Source: Primula veris
Lineage: Eukaryota > Streptophyta > Magnoliopsida > Ericales > Primulaceae
Assembly (NCBI GenBank): GCA_963682055.1
Contig: OY821745.1
Coordinates: 16,065,501-16,129,500 of the forward strand
Direction of reading: 5' to 3'
DNA: 64,000 nucleotides
Both the position numbers and the translations under genes were made by a program. Below the pieces are notes generated by a model. The model was not told where the DNA came from. It was given only the letters and a program-made list of their open reading frames with translations, and searched no databases. Shown in pieces: positions 11,960 through 21,008 of the stretch. The first letter of the stretch is position 1; each line of letters opens with the position of its first letter.

Positions 11960-12680
11960 AAGTTTGTAAATGAAACGAAACGAACCGAATAATCATTTGT
12001 TCATGTTCAGTTCATAAACTAAAATGCTTGTTCATGTTCAGTTTATGTTGTTTTAAATACGAACGAACATTTGACGAACATGAACCGAACATTTGACGAG
12101 ACGAACACGAGTTGTTCGTGAACATCTAATTTCTTTTAAAACATTTAATAATTGAAAAAATATTTTTTTTTCTTTATTTATAAAATATAATTTTCTTTTA
12201 TCATATATTACTATATTGTTAACTAGCATAAACTAGTTCACATATAACTTTAAGTTTATATATTGTATAAATTCTTTTTTACATACGCATGATTACTTTA
12301 ACGAGTTAAACACTTAATGATAAAATCGGCAACTGTATTTATAGTATAATGATATAAATTACCATAATAAGTTTGAAATAATACAAATTTATCATTTATA
12401 TTATTATAGCATAAATAAATTTATTAATTATATAGTGATATTAATTTTTATTACATCATTAATAAATTTAGTTTTATATTATATCAAATTTTATATATAG
12501 TTACACGAACACGAGATTAGACGAACCGAACAGATGCATGTTCGTATTCAGTTCACTTAATAGACGAACACTATATTCTTGTTCATTATCGTGTTCATTT
12601 ATAAATTAACAAACATGAACCGAACATTAACCGAGCCGAACACGAACGATTTCACGAACAGCTCATCTCATTTACAGCCC
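11960..12680. mobile_element. Non-autonomous element rich in CGAAC motifs, 11 bp target duplication
   Basis: A 721 bp element is flanked by TATCTGGATAT on both sides (11949-11959, 12681-12691). The ends are imperfect inverted repeats (left AAGTTTGTAAATGA, right end reverse-complemented GGGCTGTAAATGAG). Both halves contain many short GAACGAAC, CGAACA and ACCGAAC repeats in opposite orientations with an AT-rich core. An 11 bp duplication best fits a Mutator-like mechanism. There is no coding region. Confidence 0.6.
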
Positions 12681-12691
12681 TATCTGGATAT

Positions 12692-13757
12692 CAGTTCATC
12701 ACTCTTATGATAAAAAGTTAAAAGTGTAACAATAGAAATTGATGATGAAAGTTTGAAAGATGCTCGATTATTATATTCTCATATGTAATTATACAACAAA
12801 GTGCGCGACACTACTATAAACGCCAAAGTCTACAAGTTAGGCCAGTGGGAGAAGAGTTGAATGGTCAACACCCTAACTCCTACGTGTTCTTTAGTTCTTA
12901 TTTATTTACTCTCTCCTCCTATGTGTTTTATACCTAACCAGCTATAACTTTCACCGACTTTCAATCTATAACTAAATTGTCGAAACGAAATTTTTTAATT
13001 TGTTTTACATAGTTTAAATGTTAAACGATATGATAGAATTTTGTAAAAAATTATTTCAGCAATTTAGTTACATGTTCAAAACCGATTAAAGTTGCACGTA
13101 GTTTTGTATATGACATATAAATCGATACGGATGGGGTATTTAATAACAATTAAAATTATCACATATTAAATATTAACATATTATCCACCGTTAAAAAAAA
13201 GTACAGTACTTTGTTTGGAGGGGCAAACTCAGGAACAATGGCCAACGGGGTGACGGATTTTACCTAAGCAATTATATTAAATGTAAAAATAAAGGGTGCC
13301 AAATCATGATCAAAATAAATAAATAAATAATTTTCCAAATTATAGTGGTACCACGACACTCGATGCTCTCTACCTAGTTTCCCATGTTTGTTTGCATATA
13401 GTTCTAATTTATTTAAAACAAATTTTCCAAGTTTCTCCAAATTACCAAAAAAAATAAAAAATTATAAATTCATGCCAATGCGATATCTTTATGAAATTAA
13501 TCAATGAAAGTTTCCAATCAAACAAATTGTTACTTCAATTCAAGGGTGAGAAACAAGAGTTAAATTGATTCAGCCACGACACATTAGAACATTTACATCA
13601 ATGTCTCCAAAATTTTCTTTAACTGAGAATCAAAATTATAGTTTTTGACATTTAAAAGAGTCATTTACATTTGTATGTTTTTCTAGTCTCATCAAAGAAT
13701 GATCTCTACTAATAATTAATTGTTGTTAGAATTATATTTTAGAGCTAGAAAAACACG
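12692..13757. other. AT-rich intergenic DNA
   Basis: No genes or element boundaries could be supported. A short stretch at 13220-13265 (GGGGCAAACTCAGGAAC...GGGGTGACGG) resembles a hAT-like terminus but has no identified partner. Confidence 0.35.
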
Positions 13758-13850
13758 TGTTGTGTAACATATTAGCTTACATATATATGTATATAGATAT
13801 AGAGAGACAAAATATAAATTGTTTATTCATTAATATGAGTGTATAGAGAT
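13758..13850 (-). repeat. Truncated 3' LTR of copia D
   Basis: On the + strand this reads TGTTGTGTAACATATTAGC, followed by an ATATATATGTATATAGATA segment, matching the reverse complement of the element E LTR 3' end and the D 5' LTR at 34123. It breaks off near GAGTGTAT and continues directly into RNase H remnant sequence, so an internal deletion has occurred. Confidence 0.6.
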
Positions 13851-14002
13851 TTATTTCGGCGAGAAATGTTAAATAGCATAATATAGTCATGTCTCTCTTG
13901 ATCGATAACAACAAGTGTCCTCAAATATGACAAGTGTTTATCTGGATCGTTAGACAAAACATATGTAATTCAAATATGGCTAATACTAGCTCAAAGCCAT
14001 AT

Positions 14003-14592
14003 TGATAGAACATAAAAATTAGACCCGAATATTCTATTCGGGTAATAATCAACCCACTTTATAAATGGACATCCAACGCTTAAATGGGTCATCACATGCC
14101 TTTCATAAGAGAATAAGGTAGTATCTACCAAAAGCCCAAGCCCACTTAACTAGGGACCCATATATGAAAAACCCCCTGAGATGGAGACATTTGTCAACAT
14201 CCTAGAAAGCATAGTTGCCTATAAATAGCCAACTGCCCCTCCAAGAAATGGACCAGAAAATCTATCCAAAAAATATAGAAAGAAGTTGAGAAAAGAGAGA
14301 AACTAGTCAAAGCTTAGCCTAAAAAGAAGCGAGCCGAACAGCGAGAGAGCCGAATATCTAAGAGAAAGAAGAACGACCAAGATAAGAGATTGAGCAGTCA
14401 AATAGAGCACAATTGTAATAAAGAAGTACTAATCCGAGCAAGTGTAACAATCCGAGCAAGTGTAACAATCCGAATAAGTGTAATAATCCGACCAATAATA
14501 AAGATCAAGAAATGTCCATTTTTTACCGTTGATTTACCATTATTATATTGTTGAAAAGCCTAACGTGACCCCCAAAAGTTATGGTTTTATCA
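14003..14592 (+). repeat. 5' LTR of gypsy A
   Basis: A 590 bp LTR from TGATAGAACATAAAAATT to GGTTTTATCA. TATAAATAG at 14220-14228 is a good TATA box. Near the 3' end a short unit (AATCCGAGCAAGTGTAAC) is repeated about three and a half times (14430-14495). It matches 26444-27033 nearly exactly. Confidence 0.95.
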
Positions 14593-14594
14593 AA

Positions 14595-14612
14595 TGGCGC
14601 CGTCTGTGGGAA
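14595..14612 (+). other. Primer-binding site of gypsy A
   Basis: TGGCGCCGTCTGTGGGAA starts two bases after the LTR. It would pair with a tRNA whose 3' end is GGCGCCA (Asp- or Arg-type primers are known in this lineage; I cannot decide which). Confidence 0.75.
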
Positions 14613-14671
14613 TCATCTAGTTTCCAACTAGCTTAGACTTCGAATACCAATACTCTACCAGACGAGCGACA

Positions 14672-16700
14672 ATGGTGACCAATATAGAAGAAACCCATCC
14701 CGAGATAGTAGAAACCAATAACTAACACGTGCAGATTAGCCAACAAGACCTCGACGATCTACTCGCCATCCATGATAGATACGACGCTATCCAGTCCGAA
14801 AACCAACCGACAACCTCCAATGTCCACCGAGAACAACCGATCGAACAACCCCAACAGCTTGAAGGGATCGTCGAAGAATACCAAACGTCCTCGGAAGACG
14901 AACAAACCTTGCCCGTACTAAGGCGCGCAAGAAGACGCATACCCGGATCCCAGGCAGGACCGATCTCAAGAGTCTTTTTGCCAACGGCCTCAGTCAACTC
15001 TGGTGCCCGTTTACAAACAAACGAAGCTGACCGGCTTGGTATGCCTGAAGGTCATGAACTCGAACAGTTGTCCCGATTACCGACTCACCCACCAAGGATG
15101 ATTACACCACCCACGGTGGAAGTACAACACATCGTTCCAATAGCTGATGAAAGGAATAACGCCCAGCTGCAAGCTCAACCGGCATCAGACTTGTGGGTAC
15201 TCAACCGGCCAACGCAGACAAAGATCCACGTCGTGAAGCGGAAGATTCCGCCTATAGGGCCGCCTTGGAAGCGGCGGGCCGGCGACCAGATCAAGAAGTG
15301 CCCCATCAAGGGGGCAACGTTCCGATAACAATCCCTCCGACCTTCGTCCACCCAAACGCGTATACGGAACATGTCCTCGACAGAAACCCGAAGGACGATA
15401 GGTATCCCGAACACATGATCGGGGGAGGATACGGCCCACCACCACAACAGGGGGGATACACCCCCCCTACCAAGCCACGGATGAAGCGTTCCAACAGGCT
15501 TGGAACGTATGCCAAGAAACCCCATGTACCGAACAGATCACGCGGTACCGCAATCCTGTGGGGTTCATCATCCCCGAGTTCAGGCTATATGATGGAAGAA
15601 GTTGTCCCATTGACCATCTAAGGCACTACAAGACGAAGATGGAGCTGTGGAGTGATGACCATGCGATGATGTGCAAGTTTTTCAAAAACAGTTTGGGCTA
15701 AGAGGCTTCATCGTGGTACCATAACTTACCACGGGGCTCTATAAGAGACTGGGCGGAGCTGCTAAGAGCGTACTCCACCCGATACGCCACTCATCGGAAG
15801 AAGAAGGTTAGTATTGAAACCCTTCTAAAAATGACGATGATGCCAAATGAAAGGCTCAACGACTACTGCATACGTTTCATCGACGTAGCAAACCAGATTC
15901 CACAGTACGCCAGTAATATAGCCATCCAGAACTTTATCAACTCCATCCCTAATAGCTATTGGGCGAGAAGGAAGTTCATAGGCAAAAATTTTCCGACCAC
16001 TGATTCCCTGCTAGCCTATTGTACCCACCTCACCGATAAAAACGACGAACTGCGTATCCTCAACCGAACTCTACCAAGAAGAGAATCGGTCCGAGAGGCA
16101 CAGGTGGGTCGCAAAAGAGTTAGAAATAACCAGGGAGAAACATTCCAACCGACCAGAAAGGACAAAGGTCCCGAGGTCCATAGCAGGGTAGAGCGACCAC
16201 GAGAACCTGAGCCCAAACCGCTCCAGACCGCATACCCAACACCGATCAACGAACATAAACCCCTCCAGCTCACCTACCCTGTACCAACCGAGCAGTCACA
16301 ACAAGGCCGGTTCCAGGGAAGTGAAAAGCAAAAGAGCTTCGAACTGGTCGAATTGAGATACTCTTTCAACCTGTCGGCTGAAGATATCCTCAAGAATATC
16401 CGCAGAGAAAGCTGGTATTCACGGCTAGAGCCGCTCGCTACCCCCCCTGAGCTTAGAGACCCCAAGCTTTTATGCGCCTATCACGAGGACTACGGACACC
16501 TCACCGAGCACTGCCGTAACCTACGGTGGAAAATGAACCTGTGGGGCGATACGGGATACCTGACCAAGTTCATCAAAGGCGTCGGAAATAAAGGCAAACA
16601 ACTGGCCATTGAGGGAGCCGACAACCGGCAAGGCAAAACAATCAACGTCGTTCACATGTCACGACCCAAGAGTACAGGTGGGGATCGATCACGACAACGG
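14672..16700 (+). pseudogene. gag of gypsy A, broken
   Basis: The first in-frame ATG is 14672, followed by a TAA at codon 18 (14723-14725). The frame then stays open to 15328, shifts to a second frame for about 15193-15540 and to a third from about 15550. A further TAA lies at 15699. The capsid-like part (about 15555-16060) shows LYDGRSCPIDHLRHY and MTMMPNERLNDYC, typical of plant gypsy gag. A zinc-knuckle-like motif follows (CAYHEDYGHLTEHC, about 16470-16515). From 15831 the frame is continuous with pol, so gag and pol were one polyprotein. Two frameshifts and two nonsense codons make it non-functional. Confidence 0.85.
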
Positions 16701-19065
16701 CAATTGGCGCACTTTGGCCAAGTAGCCAAGGCATCACAGTCGTCGACTTCTAAACGACAATGCACACCTCGACAATATCCGCCCATTTCTTTCTCGGGCC
16801 TTGACGAAGAAGGGGTGATTTACCCCCACGGAGACGCCATTAACCTCCGTGTTCAAATCGGCCTTGACACGGTCAGCAGGGTGCTTATCGACCAAAGAGC
16901 CTCTTGTGATATAATGTACAGGGAGCTCTTCGACAAGATGGAACTCAAGCTGCAAGATCTACAACCTACCGATGTCACACTGATCGGATTCATCTCCGAA
17001 ACGACTAAGCCATTGGGTAAGATCGTCCTCAATGTCATAACTGGATCCATGTCTGTTCCTGTGGAGTTCTTAGTAGTCAACGACAACTCCGGCCACAACG
17101 CAATATTGGGCCGACCTTGGTTACATGCCATGAAGGCCATACCCTCGACCTACCACCAAAAAGTCAAATACCCAAATGATAGGGGAGAGATCGAGACAGC
17201 CAGAGGATGCCAAGAGGATTCAAGGCGCTGTGAGGACATTACCGCGGCCCTTCAAACACAGCTGAGCGTTGTCGAACAACCCACCAGCACAAATAAGCTG
17301 ATCAACCACATAGTCAAAACCGAGAGGGTTGTCGAAGAACAAGTAGGAGAGACACTTAGGAAGGTGTATATCCCGGATATGGACGAGGAGCACTATTTCC
17401 TCCTCGGCGATAACCTTCCAAAACAGGAATCCGAGGAGTTAGAAGCGTTCCTTTTCAGCAACATTGATAAATTCGCCTGGAGTCCCAAAGACATGCCGGG
17501 CCTAGACCCTAATACGGCATGCCACCACCTAAGTGTTAACGCCGAATACAAGCCGATAGCTCAGAGGAGCAGAAAAGTGTCTGTACAGCACAGGGCAGCT
17601 ATAATTGCTGAGGTCCACAAGCTATTAGAGGCTGGAGCCATAAGGGAGGTTTTCTATCCGAAATGGTTATCCAATCCTGTCGTCGTCCCCAAGAAGAATG
17701 GAAAGGAGAGAGTCTGTATAGACTTCACCAATCTCAACAAAGCCTGTCCGAGGGACCACTTTCCCCTTCCAAGGATTGATCAATTGGTGGATGCAACTGC
17801 GGGAGCAGAACGGATGACCTTCCTTGACGCATACTCAGGATACAACCAGATTCCCCTCGCCCACGAGGATCAGGAAAAGACATCGTTTATATCGCCTTTA
17901 GGAAATTATTGCTATACGGTAATGCCGTTCGGCCTACGCAACGCGGGGGAAACATACCAAAGGATGATAACAAGGATATGTCGAGATCATATAGGGAAAT
18001 TAATGGAGGTATACATTGACGACATGGTCGTCAAGAGCGAAAAGGCCAAATCCCACCTCCAAGACCTTAGAGACGTCTTCCAAACGTTGGGCGAGCACAA
18101 ACTAAAGCTCAACGCGAGCAAGTGTGCATTCGGCATCAGCAAAGGGAAATTTTTGGGGCATATGGTTAGCCGACGAGGAATAGAAGCTAATCCCGATCAA
18201 ATCGCAGCTCTACAGAACCTAGCAGCACCCAAAAATAAGAAGCAGGTACAAGAGCTCACGGGAATGATGGCCGCGTTGAGCAGTTTCATCAGTCGATCCG
18301 CAGACAAGGGACGACTGCTTTTTGAATCACTCAAGAAGGATAAGAAATTCGAGTGGGACCCGGAATGTGAAGCTTCATTCAACAATCTCAAAGAGTACTT
18401 AAGGACGCTGCCACTGCTAGTAAGACCGAACAAAGGAGATATTCTGGCGTGCTACCTAGCAGTTTCCACTACAGCTGTGAGCGCAGTTATCCTAAGAGAA
18501 GAAGGTCGCAAACAATTTCCGATCTACTTTGTCAGCAAGACTCTGGTCGAAGCCGAAACACGTTACCTACCCTTGGAAAAGCTGTGTCTGGCATTGGTCG
18601 TCGCAACCAAAAAATTGCCACACTACTTTATAGCTCATCAGGTCCGTATATACACGAAATTTCATATCAAAGAGTCACTTCGACGGACAGACATCAGCGG
18701 TCGAGTTGCCGCCTGGGGGGTCGAACTATCCCAATTTCATATCGAGTTCGCACCCCGTCATGCCATAAAGGGACAAGTCTTGGCCGATTTCGTCGCGGAG
18801 TTCACCGAAGGCTATGACGAGCCTTTGGCACTCTCTCCACAGTCACACTGGCAGATACATGTCGACGGATCAGCCACCAAGGACGGATCCGGAGCAGGGA
18901 TCGTCCTAAAGTCTAAAGAGGGAGCAATCATCGAAAAGAGCATAAAATTGGGTTTCCGAGCTACCAATAACGAGGCTGAGTACGAAGCCATGATAAACGG
19001 TATGCTCATTGCCCGGTCCCTCGGATGCTCCCACTTAACTGCAAGCTCCGACTCAATGCTGATAG
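16701..19065 (+). pseudogene. pol of gypsy A: protease, RT, RNase H, second RNase H (truncated)
   Basis: This is the downstream part of an open frame of 1094 codons (15831-19115). Protease: VSRVLIDQRASCDIMY near 16870-16920, where the usual D-S/T-G reads D-Q-R; element B has D-Q-G. RT: VVPKKNGKERVCIDF, FLDAYSGYNQIPL, MPFGLRNAG and the catalytic YIDDM (about 18012-18026). The RT-linked RNase H follows (about 18440-18790). A second RNase H domain starts at IHVDGSATKDGSGAG (about 18850) with NNEAEYEAM and SSDSMLI, showing the D, E and D catalytic positions; this dual RNase H is a Tat-lineage mark. The frame then jumps at about 19061-19068 into the integrase tail, so the end of RNase H and most of integrase are deleted. 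Confidence 0.88.
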
Positions 19066-19362
19066 AAACGAGAGATAGCAGCTCTTACACTAGCGAAGTA
19101 TCAACAAGGCGTTAAGCAAACGTATGACAAGAAAGTGAAAGGGACCAAGGAGTTCATGGTCGGAGAATTGGTGCTGCGACGAGTAACGGTCTATACCCGA
19201 AATGAAACACATGGAAAATTAAGCCCCACCTGGGAAGGACCATACGAGATCGTCAAGAAAACAAGCCCGGTTACCTACAAACTCAAAAGCGTTCTGTTCG
19301 AAAACAGCAGAGGGGAGAAAAATTCTTGGAACGTGGCTAACCTAAAGAAGTACTACTTATAG
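19066..19362 (+). pseudogene. Integrase C-terminal remnant of gypsy A
   Basis: After the deletion junction the sequence reads REIAALTLAKYQQGVKQTY in a shifted frame and continues through ELVLRRVTVYTRN, LSPTWEGPYEIVKKT and WNVANLKKYYL to the TAG at 19360-19362. It matches the integrase tail of element B (54362-54688, opposite strand) closely. The zinc-binding and catalytic parts present in B are missing. Confidence 0.85.
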
Positions 19363-19526
19363 GCTGTCTTACAAATAAAGGTGCTACCTTACCCCTCCTG
19401 TTTAATGACATTATCTTGTATGTTGAATAAATAAAATACAAATGCTCGTATCTTTCAGCTTAATGGCATTATCTTTCATCTTTTGAAGGAATTAAATATT
19501 TTATCATGCTGTCTAACGAGTGCAGC

Positions 19527-20010
19527 TGAAATTCCCAAACGGCATGCCTAAGGGTAGGCCTAGGAATACTGTGAAATTCCCAAACGGCCTGAGTGCCTAG
19601 GAATACTATGAAATTCTCAAACGGCCAAAGTGCCTAGGAATACTATGAAATTCCCAAACGGCCTGAGTGCCTAGGAATACTATGAAATTCCCAAACGGCC
19701 AAAGTGCCTAGGAATACTATGAAATTCCCAAACGGCCAAAGTGCCTAGGAATACTATGAAATTTCCAAACGGCCTAAGTGCCTAGGAATACTATGAAATT
19801 CCCAAACGGCCTCAGTGCCTAGGAATACTATGAAATTCCCAAACGGCCAAAGTGCCTAGGAATACTATGAAATTCCCAAACGGCCTCAGTGCCTAGGAAT
19901 ACTATGAAATTCCCAAATGGCCAAAGTGCCTAGGAATACTATGAAATTCCCAAACGGCTTTAGTGCCTAGGAATACTGTGAAATTCCCAACATGGCATGT
20001 CTAAAAGAAT
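19527..20010 (+). repeat. Tandem repeat array, about 37 bp unit, about 12-13 copies
   Basis: The unit contains GAAATTCCCAAACGGCC then a variable TGAG/AAAG/TCAG triplet region and TGCCTAGGAATACTA. Copies are head to tail with few changes; two subtypes (CCTGAG/CCTCAG versus CCAAAG) alternate in part. The array lies between the pol stop and the end of the antisense gene. Minisatellites in this position are known in Tat/Ogre elements. Its sequence is unrelated to the array in element B. Confidence 0.9.
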
Positions 20011-20360
20011 GCCTAGGAATACTCAAACATATGCAGGTACCAGCTGATCCAATGAGCAAGGATTAAAGGCAGAAAAGAAACTAGAAGAATAATGCAAGAA
20101 ATAAAGTAATCAAAGGAACAGCAATCTCGTCAAAAGGAGCAAACAAGAATAAAGAAATACAACAAATAGTTCTCGCCTACTTTAAGGAGACCAAAAAAAA
20201 AAAAATCGAATGAAGAAATCAGTGCAGGAAAAAGGAACCAATCAAGGAAATATCAGTACGACAACGCGAAGATCCGAACACAAGAATAAAGAAATAAAAC
20301 AAATAGTTCTCGCCCACATCACGGAGGCAACAAGGTACAATCAACCATAGCGACAGTGAA
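20011..20360. other. Spacer between tandem repeats and antisense gene end
   Basis: AT-rich, noncoding. A segment of about 40 bp with AAGAATAAAGAAAT...CAAATAGTTCTCGCC occurs twice (about 20148-20180 and 20283-20312), each followed by a GGAGRC-like motif. On the antisense strand these read like the 3' UTR of the antisense gene; element B has a comparable duplicated motif (GTTGCCTCCGTAATGCGGGC at about 53169 and 53296). Confidence 0.4.
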
Positions 20361-21008
20361 TTACGAACTACTACCACATGAGGAGCACGACGGCAATGGA
20401 CCGAGCGCTACCTCCTCATCACCAGTCGCCGTATCCCCATCAGTCTCCTCACCATCAAAACGCTCCGTATAAATGAGGGCATCAAAGTTGGTCGTATGAG
20501 AACCAACACATGTCAGCGTCTTAAGATGAGCGGAGAACTCGGCTGCTTTGGCGACCTCGTTAGCATCAGAGGCCACTTTACGACGAACGTCGTCGAAGGG
20601 AAGCGCACGCGCTTCAATCATCGCCGCCGAAGCATCGTACCTGGATCGGGACAGATGGAGATGCTTCACCAACATGTTGGCTTTAGTTACCAGCGCTTTT
20701 AGTTTATCGAAGTATTTTCCCTTTACACGCCAATATCGATCCAAACGACGTTCCTGAACCTTGACAACATGCTCGGCATGACGAGCATATTCCCGGAAAG
20801 AGGACGCCTGGGTTTTCAACTTGGACTTAAGTCGGGCATACTGATCGAGCAATTCGACGTTTTTGCCCATCAAAATGATGTGAGGCCATTTGGCATGCAC
20901 TTCACTAGCCGCACCGGATGAAACCTCGTCCCAGGCAGCCCTAGTGGGTCCTAGCCCCGGACTAACTAGGCATGGAGAACCAGCCTGGTGCGACGTAGTA
21001 GCGTGTGC
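20361..21008 (-). CDS. Antisense exon 6: conserved 648 bp coding exon
   Basis: It opens after a pyrimidine-rich TTTTTATAG acceptor and is open for 216 codons to the TAA at 20361-20363. The B counterpart (52493-53140) is also 648 bp with the same acceptor. Shared segments include SHQAGSP, LMGKN, HAEHVVKVQERRLDRYWR and a C-terminal acidic and serine tail (TATGDEE, then a serine/cysteine-rich end). The first ATG codons lie inside, so translation probably depends on splicing from upstream. No known domain was recognised. Confidence 0.68.
   Translation of the reverse strand, partial: AHATTSHQAGSPCLVSPGLGPTRAAWDEVSSGAASEVHAKWPHIILMGKNVELLDQYARLKSKLKTQASSFREYARHAEHVVKVQERRLDRYWRVKGKYFDKLKALVTKANMLVKHLHLSRSRYDASAAMIEARALPFDDVRRKVASDANEVAKAAEFSAHLKTLTCVGSHTTNFDALIYTERFDGEETDGDTATGDEEVALGPLPSCSSCGSSS

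Noticed and set aside
14787..18433. Many open frames on the - strand across gypsy A gag-pol
   Set aside because: GC-rich shadow frames of the gag-pol coding sequence; unlike the 20361-26201 frames they are not accompanied by splice or TATA signals and I saw no conservation.
19527..20010. Regular short repeats resembling a CRISPR array
   Set aside because: Units are directly contiguous without unique spacers, inside a plant retrotransposon; this is a minisatellite.
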